Made by a program: the position numbers and the translations under genes
Part shown: one piece after another, positions 37,008-45,397 of the stretch
Layout: the number at the start of each line of letters is the position of its first letter
How positions within the stretch are numbered: the stretch's first letter is position 1
Notes under the pieces: model-generated
Database searches by the model: none
Told to the model about the DNA's origin: nothing
Seen by the model: only the letters and a program-made list of their open reading frames with translations
Assembly (NCBI RefSeq): GCF_001668625.1
Contig: NZ_LZLJ01000086.1
Span: 1 to 53,010 of the forward strand
DNA: 53,010 nucleotides
Direction: 5' to 3'
Source: Mycobacterium sp. 1274756.6
Lineage (GTDB): Bacteria > Actinomycetota > Actinomycetes > Mycobacteriales > Mycobacteriaceae

Positions 37008-38180
37008 TCACAATCCCAGAATCGTCGACGCGATGATGCTGCGCTGCACCTCGTTGCTGCCGCCGTAGATCGAGGTCTTGCGATAGTTCAGATAGTGCGG
37101 CGCGCTGAGTTGAGCCCACTGCGGCGAGGCGATGTCGGCGGCCTCGCCGGTCCAGGCATCCACCGGCAGCGCGTCGAGCCCGGCCACCTCGAGCATCAGC
37201 TCGGTGGCGGTCTGCTGCAGTTGACTGCCGCGCAGCTTCAGCACCGACGACGCCGGATTCGGTTTGCCGTCGGCGGAGTCGGCGGTCACCCGCAACTGGG
37301 TGAGCTCCAGTGCCAGCACCTGGTTTTCGGCTTCGGCCAGCCGCGCGGCGAACAGCGGGTCGTCGAGCAGGCCCCGCTCCCGGGCCCGCCGCTTGACCTC
37401 GGCGAGCCGGACCTTGGTCCGGCCGATCTGCGCGATGCCGGTCCGCTCGTTGCCCAACAGGAACTTCGCGTAGGACCAGCCCTGGTTCTCCTCGCCGACG
37501 AGCTGGTCGGCGGGGACCCGCACGTCCTCGAAGAAGACCTCGTTGACCTCGTAACCGCCGTCGATCAGTTTGATCGGACGCAGTGTGACGCCCGGGGTGT
37601 CCATCTCGAACAGCAGGAACGAGATCCCGGCCTGCCGTTTGGGGGCCTGCGGGTCGGTGCGCACCAGGCAGAAGATCCAGTCCGCGTACTGGCCCAGCGT
37701 CGTCCAGGTCTTCTGCCCGTTGACGACGTAGCTGTCACCGTCGCGGACCGCGGTGGTGCGCAACGACGCCAGGTCGGACCCGGCCTCGGGTTCGGAAAAC
37801 CCCTGACACCACCAGATGTCCAGGCTCGCGGTGGGAGGCAGGAAACGCTGCTTGAGCTCTTCGGAGCCGAACTCGGCGATCACCGGCCCGACCATCCGCG
37901 CGTTGAACGTCAACGGCTCCGGCACGCTGGCCAACTGCATCTCGTCGAGCCAGATCTCGTGCTGGGTCGGCGTCCAGTCCTTGCCGCCCCACTCCACCGG
38001 CCAGTTGGGCACCGCCAGGCCGTGCTCGTGGAGGATCTTGTGGCTGGTCGCGATGTCGTCGCGGGTCGGCCCCAGACCCAGCCGGGTCCGCTCCCGGATC
38101 TCGGCGGGGATCTTGGTGGTGTAGAAGGTGCGCAAGTCGTCGCGGAAAGCGGATTCGTCCTCGCTGAGCGCCAGATGCAC
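37008..38180 (-). CDS. acyl-CoA dehydrogenase, larger subunit of an adjacent pair
   Basis: The 390-residue protein starts HLALSEDESAFRDDLRTFY and contains WWCQGFSEPEAGSDLASLRT and NGQKTWTTLGQYADW, typical flavin and substrate-loop motifs. YGGSNEVQRSIIA lies at the C-terminus. GTG 38180 is chosen for AGGAGA just upstream; the frame stays open to 38336 in Arg-rich read-through. With the following 362-residue gene it forms a two-gene operon, probably encoding a heteromeric dehydrogenase for an unusual acyl-CoA. Confidence 0.9.
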   Translation of the reverse strand: MHLALSEDESAFRDDLRTFYTTKIPAEIRERTRLGLGPTRDDIATSHKILHEHGLAVPNWPVEWGGKDWTPTQHEIWLDEMQLASVPEPLTFNARMVGPVIAEFGSEELKQRFLPPTASLDIWWCQGFSEPEAGSDLASLRTTAVRDGDSYVVNGQKTWTTLGQYADWIFCLVRTDPQAPKRQAGISFLLFEMDTPGVTLRPIKLIDGGYEVNEVFFEDVRVPADQLVGEENQGWSYAKFLLGNERTGIAQIGRTKVRLAEVKRRARERGLLDDPLFAARLAEAENQVLALELTQLRVTADSADGKPNPASSVLKLRGSQLQQTATELMLEVAGLDALPVDAWTGEAADIASPQWAQLSAPHYLNYRKTSIYGGSNEVQRSIIASTILGL

Positions 38181-38353
38181 GGGCCGTCTCCTGTGTCGGG
38201 GGAACGCTGCTGAGCACCTTAGCGTGACGCGGGGGACCCGCATCGGGCATCGCCGCGATCCCGGTGAGCGTCGGATCGATCCCCAGTTCCGCGCCGATCC
38301 CCAACCGCGCGCCGCCACCCGGAAACGGGGCGGCACCCGACGGCGGCGCGTCC

Positions 38354-38359
38354 TACCGT
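38354..38359 (+). promoter_or_regulatory. -10 element for leaderless comEA
   Basis: TACCGT matches TANNNT and ends seven bases before ATG 38367. Confidence 0.5.
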
Positions 38360-38366
38360 CGGCGGC

Positions 38367-39197
38367 ATGCGAACCCCATCACCCGTCGAACGGCTCCAGC
38401 AGCGGTTGGCCGGCACCGCAGCCGCGACGGACGCCGAACCGGACCCGGCCGACGAGGACGACCCGGCCAGCCTGCTGCCGCGCTGGCAGCCGGAGCCGCC
38501 GGAGGGCATCGTGGCGCGCGTGCGCGCCGACCCGGGGCGAGCCGGCGCGCTGCTGCTGGCCGTGATCGCGGTGATCGCGGTGCTGGTCACCGTCTTCACC
38601 GTGCTGCGCAGCCCCACCGAGCCGGTGGCGTCGGCCCAGCTTCCGCCGGTGGAGATGGTGTCCTCGGCGGCGCCCTCGACCCAACCGCAGGGGCCGGTGG
38701 TGGTCAGCGTCGTCGGGCTGGTGCACGCGCCCGGCCTGGTCACCCTGGCACCGGGCGCGCGGATCGCCGATGCGCTGCAGGCCGCCGGGGACCCGCTCGA
38801 CGGCGCCGACACGCTCGGACTCAACCTGGCCCGCCAGGTCGCCGACGGCGAACAGATCGTGGTGGGCATCGCGCCGCGCCCGGGTCTGCCGCCGGCACTG
38901 GGCAGTTCGGTCGGCGCCGACACCCCTGCGGCGCCGGCAAGCCCCGCCCCGGCTACCCCCGCCGTCCCGCCGGCGGGACCGGTGACCACCGCCGCCCGGC
39001 CCGGCGCCCTGGTCGACCTCAACACCGCGACCGTGGACCAGCTCGACGCGCTGCCGGGGGTCGGCCCGGTCACCGCCGCCGCGATCGTGGCGTGGCGGGA
39101 GAGCCACGGCCGGTTCAGCAGCGTCGACCAGCTCGGTGAGGTCGACGGCATCGGCCCGGCGCGGCTGGCGAAACTGCGGACCCAGGTGCGGGTCTGA
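38367..39197 (+). CDS. comEA: ComEA-family DNA-binding protein (Rv2415c-like)
   Basis: The 276-residue protein has a cytoplasmic N-terminus, one membrane segment (AGALLLAVIAVIAVLVTVFT, about residues 55-74), an SLBB domain (VVSVVGLVHAPGLVTLAPGA) and a proline/alanine linker. The C-terminal helix-hairpin-helix pair follows (VDLNTATVDQLDALPGVGPV, RLAKLRTQVRV). ComEA binds incoming DNA in naturally competent bacteria. It lies 4 bp upstream of comEC. No type IV pilus genes are in this window, so a role in uptake here is unproven. Confidence 0.9.
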   Translation: MRTPSPVERLQQRLAGTAAATDAEPDPADEDDPASLLPRWQPEPPEGIVARVRADPGRAGALLLAVIAVIAVLVTVFTVLRSPTEPVASAQLPPVEMVSSAAPSTQPQGPVVVSVVGLVHAPGLVTLAPGARIADALQAAGDPLDGADTLGLNLARQVADGEQIVVGIAPRPGLPPALGSSVGADTPAAPASPAPATPAVPPAGPVTTAARPGALVDLNTATVDQLDALPGVGPVTAAAIVAWRESHGRFSSVDQLGEVDGIGPARLAKLRTQVRV

Positions 39198-39201
39198 CCC
39201 G

Positions 39202-40740
39202 ATGACCGCCGCCGGACCGTCGCCGGCCCCGCCGGACACCGGCAGCGCGACCCGGCCGGACCTGCGGTTGGTCCCGGCGGCGCTGGCCGCCTGGCTGATC
39301 ACCGCGGCCGGCATCGAGTGGCCCGCCACCGCGGGGCCGGCGGCGGTCGCCGGCGTGCTGCTGGTGATCGTCGGGCTGGCCTGCCGGTGGCGGGTGCCGG
39401 TGCTGACCGCCGGGCTGGTCGCGCTCGGGGTGGTGATAGCCGGGTTCGCGGTGGCGATCGGTGTCCGCGCCGCCGCGGTCGAGCGGCACCCGCTCACCGC
39501 CGTGTTCGGTGCGGAGCGCACCGTGACGGTCACCGCGACCGAGAGCGCGGTCCCGGTGGGCAGCTCCCGGCTGATGTTCCGCGCGGTGGTGCGCCGGGTC
39601 GAGGCGGCGCCGGCGGGCGGACGGGTGGTGGTCTTCGCGTCCACCCGCAGCTTCGGTGCGGTGATGGTCGGTCAGCCGGTCACGTTCCGGGCGCACATCA
39701 CCGGCCCGGCCCGCCGCGACCTGAGCGTCGCCGTACTCAACGCGGTCGGGCCGCCGCGGCGGGGGCGCGCCGGGCCGGTTGACCGCGCCGCGCACGAGGT
39801 GCGCTGCCGGTTCGCCGCGGCCACCCGCGCCGCGCTGCCCGGCGAGCAGGCCGCCCTGCTGCCCGCGCTGGTGCTCGGCGACACCTCGGCGCTCAGCGGC
39901 ACCGCCAACCGGGAGTTCAAAGCCGCGGGCCTGACCCATCTGATGGCGGTGTCGGGAGCCAACGTCACCATCGTCTGCGGCGCGGTGCTGCTCTCGGCGT
40001 GGCTGATCGGTCCGCGGGCCGCCGTCGCGCTGGCCGGGGTGACGCTGTCGGGGTTCGTCGTCGTCGTGCAGCCCACCGCCAGCGTGCTGCGCGCCGCGGT
40101 GATGGGTGCGATCGCGTTGCTCGGGGTGCTCTCGTCCCGGCGCCGCCAGGCCATCCCCAGCCTGGCGGCCTCGGTGCTGGTGCTGGTGGCCGTCGCACCG
40201 CAGCTCGCGGTCGACGTCGGCTTCGCGCTGTCGGTGGTGGCCACCGCCGCGCTGGTGGTGGTGGCTCCGGTGTGGTCGCGGTACCTGGTGGCCCGCCGCT
40301 GGCCCAAACCGGTGGCCGACGCGGTGGCGATCGCCGGTGCGGCACAACTGGTGACCGCGCCGCTGATCGCGGGGATCTCCGGTCGGGTCAGCGTGGTTTC
40401 GGCCGCCGCGAACCTGGCGGTGGCCGCGCTGGTCGCACCGATCACGGTGCTGGGCAGCGCCGCCGCCGCGCTCGGCGGGCTGTCCCCGCCGGTAGCGGAG
40501 CTGTTGATCCGGTTCACCGGCCCGGAGGTCTGGTGGGTGCGCGCGGTGGCGCACTGGGCCGGCAGCCTGCCGGGCGCCACCGTGCCGGTCCCGGCCGGGG
40601 CCGGCGGCGCCGTGCTGGTGGGTGCCGCCACCGTCGCCGTGGTCGCGGGCTGGCGGTGGCGCTGGTGTCGCGCGGCGGTCGCCGCGGGTGGGCTGGCGCT
40701 GCTGTCCTGGTCGCTGTCGGGACTGCTGGGCGGCGGCTGA
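39202..40740 (+). CDS. comEC: ComEC/Rec2-family membrane channel protein (Rv2414c-like)
   Basis: The 512-residue protein has about ten hydrophobic segments. The competence-domain signature is LLPALVLGDTSALSG followed by AAGLTHLMAVSGANVTIVCG and TASVLRAAVMGAIALLG. In ComEC the channel passes single-stranded DNA into the cytoplasm. This protein ends after the membrane region and lacks the C-terminal metallo-beta-lactamase domain of Bacillus ComEC, as is usual in mycobacteria. ATG 39202 is chosen four bases after comEA. Confidence 0.9.
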   Translation: MTAAGPSPAPPDTGSATRPDLRLVPAALAAWLITAAGIEWPATAGPAAVAGVLLVIVGLACRWRVPVLTAGLVALGVVIAGFAVAIGVRAAAVERHPLTAVFGAERTVTVTATESAVPVGSSRLMFRAVVRRVEAAPAGGRVVVFASTRSFGAVMVGQPVTFRAHITGPARRDLSVAVLNAVGPPRRGRAGPVDRAAHEVRCRFAAATRAALPGEQAALLPALVLGDTSALSGTANREFKAAGLTHLMAVSGANVTIVCGAVLLSAWLIGPRAAVALAGVTLSGFVVVVQPTASVLRAAVMGAIALLGVLSSRRRQAIPSLAASVLVLVAVAPQLAVDVGFALSVVATAALVVVAPVWSRYLVARRWPKPVADAVAIAGAAQLVTAPLIAGISGRVSVVSAAANLAVAALVAPITVLGSAAAALGGLSPPVAELLIRFTGPEVWWVRAVAHWAGSLPGATVPVPAGAGGAVLVGAATVAVVAGWRWRWCRAAVAAGGLALLSWSLSGLLGGG

Positions 40741-40789
40741 CGCGTGCCTCGCGGCCGGGCGTGACGGCGGGCCGTGACACGATGCCCTC

Positions 40790-41758
40790 GTGGCCGATTC
40801 GGATTCGTCGTTGCACCTGGTCCTCGGTGACGAGGAACTGCTGGTCGAGCGCGCGGTCGCCGGAGTGCTGCGCTCGGTGCGGCAGCGCGCCGGTGTCGAC
40901 GCCATCCCGGTCAACCGGATGCGGGCCGGCGACGTCAGCGCCAGCGAACTCGCCGAACTGCTCAGCCCCTCGCTGTTCGCCGACGAGCGGGTGGTGGTGC
41001 TGGAAGCGGCCGGCGAGGCCGGCAAGGACGCAGCAGCGCTGGTCGGGTCGGCCGCCGCGGACATCCCGGACGGCACGGTGCTGGTGGTGGTGCACTCCGG
41101 CGGCGGCCGGGCCAAGGCGCTCGCCGATCAGCTGCGCAAACTCGGTGCCCGGGTCCATCCGTGCGCCCGCATCACCAAGCCCGCCGAGCGCGCCCAGTTC
41201 GTCCGCGACGAGTTCGCCGGCCAGCGGGTGAAGGTCGACGAGGAGACGGTGACCGCGCTGTTGGACGCGGTCGGATCGGACGTGCGGGAACTGGCCGCGA
41301 CGTGCTCGCAGCTGGTCGCCGACACCGGCGGGCAGGTCGACGTGGCCGCGGTGCACCGCTATCACAGCGGCAAGGCCGAGGTGAAGGGCTACGAGATCGC
41401 CGACCAGGCGGTCACCGGGGATGTCGCCGGCGCCGCGGAGTCGCTGCGCTGGGCGATGCTGCGCGGCGAACCGCACGTGGTGCTGGCGGATGCGCTGGCC
41501 GAGGCGGTGCACACGATCGCGCGGGTCGGACCCCTCTCGGGGGATCCCTACCGGCTGGCCGGGGAGCTCAAGATGCCGCCGTGGCGGGTGCAGAAGGCGC
41601 AGCGTCAAGCCCGTCGCTGGTCACGCGATTCGGTGGCGGAGGCGATCCGGGTGGTGGCCGCGCTCAACGCCGACGTGAAAGGGGCCGCCGCCGACGCCGA
41701 CTACGCGTTGGAGGCGGCCGTGCGCACCGTCGCGGAGCTGGCCGCCGACGGGCGGTGA
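40790..41758 (+). CDS. holA: DNA polymerase III subunit delta
   Basis: The delta subunit opens the sliding clamp in the clamp loader. The 322-residue protein has the HolA layout: [20 protein letters not shown] at the N-terminus, an AAA-like core ([18 protein letters not shown]), and a C-terminal helical collar ending [16 protein letters not shown]. Delta lacks a Walker A motif, as seen here. It follows comEC, the usual order. GTG 40790 lies six bases after CACGAT with an upstream TGA (extended -10-like), so it may be leaderless. It converges on rpsT 4 bp away. Confidence 0.93.
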   Translation: MADSDSSLHLVLGDEELLVERAVAGVLRSVRQRAGVDAIPVNRMRAGDVSASELAELLSPSLFADERVVVLEAAGEAGKDAAALVGSAAADIPDGTVLVVVHSGGGRAKALADQLRKLGARVHPCARITKPAERAQFVRDEFAGQRVKVDEETVTALLDAVGSDVRELAATCSQLVADTGGQVDVAAVHRYHSGKAEVKGYEIADQAVTGDVAGAAESLRWAMLRGEPHVVLADALAEAVHTIARVGPLSGDPYRLAGELKMPPWRVQKAQRQARRWSRDSVAEAIRVVAALNADVKGAAADADYALEAAVRTVAELAADGR

Positions 41759-41762
41759 GGGC

Positions 41763-42023
41763 TCAGAGCTTGTTGAGGGCCCGCGCCAGCGCCGACTTCT
41801 TGTTGGCGGCCTGGTTCTTGTGGATGACGCCCTTGCTGGCGGCCTTGTCCAGTTTGCGGCCGGTCTGGGCCAGCAGTTCGGTGGCCTGGTCCTTGTCGCC
41901 GGCCGCCGCGGCCTCGCGGAACGACCGGATCGCGGTGCGCAGCGAGGACTTCACCGACTGGTTGCGCAGCCGGCGGCGCTCGTTGGTGCGGTTGCGCTTC
42001 ACCTGCGACTTGATGTTGGCCAC
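41763..42023 (-). CDS. rpsT: 30S ribosomal protein S20
   Basis: The 86-residue basic protein has the S20 layout: [20 protein letters not shown] at the N-terminus, [14 protein letters not shown], and [20 protein letters not shown] at the C-terminus. It binds 16S rRNA early in 30S assembly. GTG 42023 is preceded by GAAGGA. It is convergent with holA. Confidence 0.97.
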   Translation of the reverse strand: MANIKSQVKRNRTNERRRLRNQSVKSSLRTAIRSFREAAAAGDKDQATELLAQTGRKLDKAASKGVIHKNQAANKKSALARALNKL

Positions 42024-42096
42024 GCGTGCGGTTCCTTCGTGAATTCAATCGGTTGGCTTTGGGGCTGCGGCGCCGGGCGCCGGGCAGCGGCTGTTC

Positions 42097-42102
42097 AGGT
42101 TA
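42097..42102 (-). promoter_or_regulatory. -10 element of rpsT
   Basis: On the minus strand TAACCT matches TANNNT. Transcription near 42090 would leave a leader of about 66 nt before rpsT. Confidence 0.45.
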
Positions 42103-42217
42103 CCAGCCGGTGGGCTCATCTCCCAAAGCGGAGCCGACTGGCCTGCGCAAACGGTGTCTACCGGCCGGGGCAGGCCCGACCGCGGACGAAGCCGCGGCAC
42201 CCGGATCATAACCGCGC

Positions 42218-42223
42218 TAGCCT
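42218..42223 (+). promoter_or_regulatory. -10 element of the CBS-domain gene
   Basis: TAGCCT matches TANNNT. Transcription near 42230 would leave a leader of about 58 nt, which includes the GGAGGA ribosome-binding site of the gene. Confidence 0.45.
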
Positions 42224-42287
42224 GGTGTGAGGTCGGTCACTTCCGCCCTGACGGAGTCGTCCTGAAGGAATGGCCTTGGAGGAATCG

Positions 42288-42716
42288 ATGCGCATCGCAG
42301 ACGTGCTACGGAACAAGGGGTCGGCCGTGGCCACGGTGGCACCGCAGTCGACGGTCACCGATTTGCTGGCCGGGCTGGCCGCACACAACATCGGCGCCAT
42401 GGTGGTGGTGGACTCCGACGGGGTCGTGGGCATCGCCTCCGAACGCGACGTCGTGCGCAAACTGCACCAGTTCGGCGCGGGGCTGCTGGACCGCCCGGTG
42501 TCCGACATCATGACCGCGCTGGTCGCCACCTGCGGCCCGGGCGATCAGGTCGACGATCTCAGCGAGCTGATGACCGAGAAACGCGTCCGGCACATCCCGG
42601 TCCTCGAGAACGGCCGGCTCACCGGCATCGTCAGCATCGGCGACGTGGTCAAGACCCGGATGGAAGAGCTACACGCCGAGCGCGAGCAACTGCACGACTA
42701 CATCACCCAGGGCTGA
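42288..42716 (+). CDS. CBS-domain protein (Rv2406c-like)
   Basis: The 142-residue protein consists of two CBS repeats: AHNIGAMVVVDSDGVVGIAS followed by ERDVVRKL, and RVRHIPVLENGRLTGIVSIG followed by DVVKTRM. Stand-alone CBS pairs usually bind adenosine nucleotides and regulate partners. ATG 42288 is chosen for GGAGGA five bases upstream and for its match to the M. tuberculosis homologue start; ATG 42270 in the same frame is the alternative. The partner is unknown. Confidence 0.88.
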   Translation: MRIADVLRNKGSAVATVAPQSTVTDLLAGLAAHNIGAMVVVDSDGVVGIASERDVVRKLHQFGAGLLDRPVSDIMTALVATCGPGDQVDDLSELMTEKRVRHIPVLENGRLTGIVSIGDVVKTRMEELHAEREQLHDYITQG

Positions 42717-42761
42717 GCCCGCCACAGCACCGGGGCCGGGACGGCGCTCCGGTCGCGGCGT

Positions 42762-42794
42762 TCAGTGCCACGAATACGCTCAGTGCCACGAATA
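42762..42794. repeat. tandem 15-bp direct repeat duplicating the end of the PemK-like gene
   Basis: TCAGTGCCACGAATA occurs at 42762-42776 and 42780-42794, with 18-bp periodicity. On the minus strand each copy encodes the last codons and TGA stop of the PemK-like gene, so the second copy is a non-coding duplicate of the C-terminus just past the stop. Confidence 0.75.
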
Positions 42795-43382
42795 GTCGGC
42801 CCGCAGCCGGGCGGCGACCCGGTCGAAGACCGCGCGGTCGAGGATGGCGCCCTCCCGGCGGATGCCCTCCTCGGGCACGTCGAGCACCCGGTCCAGCCGC
42901 ACCCAACTGGCCCGACCCTCGTAATCCCAGGCGCCCGACCCGATCCCGATCCAGTGCGCGGTGTCGTGGCCGTGGTCCCGGCTGGACAGCATCAAACCCA
43001 GCAGCGTGCTGCGGTCCCGGCCGACCACCAGCACCGGGCGGTCCTTGCCCTGGCTGGGATCGTCCTCGTAGACCACCCAGGCCCACACCACCTCGCCGGG
43101 GTCGGCGCGCCCGTTGAGGTCGGGGGCGTAGACCAGTTTGCGGGCACGTTGCGCGGTGGGGACGCTGGCGCTGCTCACCGGCCGCCCGGCGGTCACCTCG
43201 GCGGGCGGCTCGGTGGTGGCGCCGGCGATCATCTCCACACCGATCCGCAGACCCTGCTGGATACCGCGCCGCAGGGTCGGGGAGTGCCGCAGCGAACGGA
43301 GAACCTTCGGAGCCTCGTTGAACACCACGTTCTCCGCGAAGCGCTGCCAGTTCTGCCAAGGCGTCTTCCGCGGGGAAGCCAT
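42780..43382 (-). CDS. PemK/MazF-family protein without adjacent antitoxin (Rv2405-like)
   Basis: The 200-residue protein has an N-terminal extension of about 80 residues. A PemK/MazF-like barrel follows: RADPGEVVWAWVVYEDDPSQ, GKDRPVLVVGRDRSTLLGLM, SSRDHGHD and SWVRLDRVLDV. In MazF toxins this fold cleaves RNA. Here no small antitoxin ORF flanks it, and the gene occupies a conserved chromosomal place beside lepA. It is therefore more likely a domesticated member than a toxin-antitoxin pair. ATG 43382 is the natural start. Confidence 0.8.
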   Translation of the reverse strand: MASPRKTPWQNWQRFAENVVFNEAPKVLRSLRHSPTLRRGIQQGLRIGVEMIAGATTEPPAEVTAGRPVSSASVPTAQRARKLVYAPDLNGRADPGEVVWAWVVYEDDPSQGKDRPVLVVGRDRSTLLGLMLSSRDHGHDTAHWIGIGSGAWDYEGRASWVRLDRVLDVPEEGIRREGAILDRAVFDRVAARLRADYSWH

Positions 43383-43440
43383 AGCCGCCAGCGTAGGCCA
43401 AGCCGGGCGGCGTGATTGTGCCGCCGCGGCCGCCCCCGGA

Positions 43441-43446
43441 TACGCT
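43441..43446 (+). promoter_or_regulatory. -10 element of lepA
   Basis: TACGCT matches TANNNT and predicts transcription from about 43453. This excludes the upstream TTG at 43416 as a start for this transcript. Confidence 0.5.
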
Positions 43447-43493
43447 GGAGGACGTTCCACCCCGCCCATCCCGCCGCCGACCAGGAGATTCCC

Positions 43494-45347
43494 ATCAGCA
43501 GTTTCGCCGACCAGACCTTCACCGCGCCGGCGCAGATTCGGAACTTCTGCATCATCGCCCACATCGACCACGGCAAGTCGACGCTGGCCGATCGGATGCT
43601 GCAGCTCACCGGCGTGGTCGACGATCGGTCGATGCGCGCCCAGTACCTGGACCGCATGGAGATCGAGCGGGAACGCGGCATCACGATCAAGGCGCAGAAC
43701 GTGCGGCTGCCCTGGCGGTCCGGTGACCAGGAGTACGTCCTGCACCTGATCGACACCCCCGGCCACGTCGACTTCAGCTACGAGGTGTCCCGCGCGCTGG
43801 AGGCCTGCGAGGGCGCGGTCCTGCTCGTCGACGCCGCCCAGGGCATCGAGGCGCAGACGCTGGCCAACCTCTACCTGGCGCTCGACCGGGACCTGGCCAT
43901 CATCCCGGTGCTCAACAAGATCGATCTGCCCGCCGCCGACCCGGAGCACTACGCGGCCGAGTTGGCCCACATCATCGACTGCGACCCGGCCGACGTGCTG
44001 CGGGTCTCGGGCAAGACCGGGGAGGGGGTGCCGGAGTTGCTCGACGCGGTGGTCGCCACCGTGCCCGCCCCCACCGGCGATCCCGACGCCCCGGCGCGGG
44101 CGATGATCTTCGACTCGGTCTACGACATCTACCGCGGCGTGGTCACCTACGTCCGGGTCGTCGACGGGGCGATCACCCCGCGGGAGAAGATCGAGATGAT
44201 GTCCACCGGCGCCACCCACGAGCTGCTCGAGGTCGGCATCGTCTCCCCGGAGCCGAAACCCACCGACGGGCTCGGTGTGGGGGAGGTTGGCTACCTGATC
44301 ACCGGGGTGAAGGATGTCCGGCAATCCAAGGTCGGGGACACCGTCACCACCGCGCGCCACGGCGCCACCGAGGCGCTGACCGGCTACCGCGAACCGCAAC
44401 CGATGGTCTACTCCGGGCTGTACCCGGTCGACGGCTCCGATTACCCCAACCTGCGCGACGCCCTGGACAAGCTGCAGCTCAACGACGCCGCCCTGACCTA
44501 CGAACCGGAGACGTCGGTGGCGCTGGGCTTCGGGTTCCGGTGCGGGTTCCTGGGCCTGCTGCACATGGAGATCACCCGGGAGCGCCTGGAACGCGAATTC
44601 GATCTCGGCCTGATCTCCACCTCGCCGAACGTGGTCTACCGGGTGCTGCGCGACGGCAAATCCGGTGAGCTGGAGGAGATTCAGGTCACCAACCCCTCCG
44701 ACTGGCCGGAGGGCAAGGTCCGCACCGTGTTCGAGCCGATCGTGAAGACCACGATCCTGGCGCCCAGCGAGTTCGTCGGCACCATCATGGAACTGTGCCA
44801 GTCGCGGCGCGGGGAACTCGGCGGCATGGATTACCTGTCGCCGGACCGGGTCGAACTGCGCTACACGTTGCCGCTGGGCGAGATCATCTTCGACTTCTTC
44901 GACTCGCTGAAGTCCCGCACCCGCGGCTACGCCAGCCTGGACTACGAGGAGGCCGGCGAGCAGGAAGCCGACCTGGTCAAGGTGGACATCCTGCTGCAGG
45001 GCGAGGCGGTCGACGCCTTCAGCGCCATCGTGCACAAGGATTCGGCGGCGGCCTACGGCAACAAGATGACCACCAAGCTCAAAGAGCTGATCCCGCGCCA
45101 GCAGTTCGAGGTGCCGGTGCAGGCCGCGATCGGCTCGAAAATCATTGCCCGGGAGAACATCCGGGCGATCCGCAAGGACGTGCTGTCCAAGTGCTACGGC
45201 GGTGACATCTCCCGCAAACGCAAACTTCTGGAGAAGCAGAAGGAAGGCAAGAAGCGGATGAAGACCATCGGCCGGGTCGACGTCCCGCAGGAAGCCTTCG
45301 TCGCCGCGCTGTCCACCGACGCCGCCGGCGACAAGGCCAAGAAGTAA
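43494..45347 (+). CDS. lepA: elongation factor 4 (LepA), apparent non-canonical start
   Basis: LepA is a translational GTPase that back-translocates or assists stalled and assembling ribosomes. The ~617-residue protein has G1 [13 protein letters not shown], the [12 protein letters not shown] switch, [16 protein letters not shown] and the LepA-specific C-terminal domain ending in [16 protein letters not shown]. Between the predicted transcription start and the conserved [14 protein letters not shown] there is no in-frame ATG, GTG, TTG or CTG. AGGAG (43483-43487) lies six bases before ATC 43494, so ATC, or ATT at 43488, is the likely initiator. The annotated-style alternative is TTG 43416. Confidence 0.93.
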   Translation: MSSFADQTFTAPAQIRNFCIIAHIDHGKSTLADRMLQLTGVVDDRSMRAQYLDRMEIERERGITIKAQNVRLPWRSGDQEYVLHLIDTPGHVDFSYEVSRALEACEGAVLLVDAAQGIEAQTLANLYLALDRDLAIIPVLNKIDLPAADPEHYAAELAHIIDCDPADVLRVSGKTGEGVPELLDAVVATVPAPTGDPDAPARAMIFDSVYDIYRGVVTYVRVVDGAITPREKIEMMSTGATHELLEVGIVSPEPKPTDGLGVGEVGYLITGVKDVRQSKVGDTVTTARHGATEALTGYREPQPMVYSGLYPVDGSDYPNLRDALDKLQLNDAALTYEPETSVALGFGFRCGFLGLLHMEITRERLEREFDLGLISTSPNVVYRVLRDGKSGELEEIQVTNPSDWPEGKVRTVFEPIVKTTILAPSEFVGTIMELCQSRRGELGGMDYLSPDRVELRYTLPLGEIIFDFFDSLKSRTRGYASLDYEEAGEQEADLVKVDILLQGEAVDAFSAIVHKDSAAAYGNKMTTKLKELIPRQQFEVPVQAAIGSKIIARENIRAIRKDVLSKCYGGDISRKRKLLEKQKEGKKRMKTIGRVDVPQEAFVAALSTDAAGDKAKK

Positions 45348-45354
45348 CCCGCCC

Positions 45355-45369
45355 CGGCCGGACCGGCCG
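45355..45369. terminator. hairpin between convergent lepA and trehalase genes
   Basis: CGGCCGGACCGGCCG is symmetrical except at its centre base and can fold with a 5-bp CGGCC/GGCCG stem on either strand. It lies 8 bases after the lepA stop. No U-tract is present. Confidence 0.35.
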
Positions 45370-45397
45370 CTACGTCGCGCCCTACGCCGGCCGCTAC
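45363..45397. repeat. direct repeat at the 3' end of the trehalase gene
   Basis: CCGGCCGCTAC occurs at 45363-45373 and 45387-45397, 24 bp apart. The second copy includes the trehalase stop codon (CTA on the plus strand at 45394-45396). Confidence 0.6.

Noticed and set aside
40777..40790. holA as a definite leaderless gene
   Set aside because: The only upstream element is CACGAT, which lacks the first T of TANNNT; the case is weaker than for the other starts, so it is mentioned only as a possibility.
42780..45035. Long minus-strand frame (751 codons) running into the PemK-like gene from opposite lepA
   Set aside because: Only its last 200 codons, from ATG 43382, form a recognisable protein; the rest is antisense to lepA.
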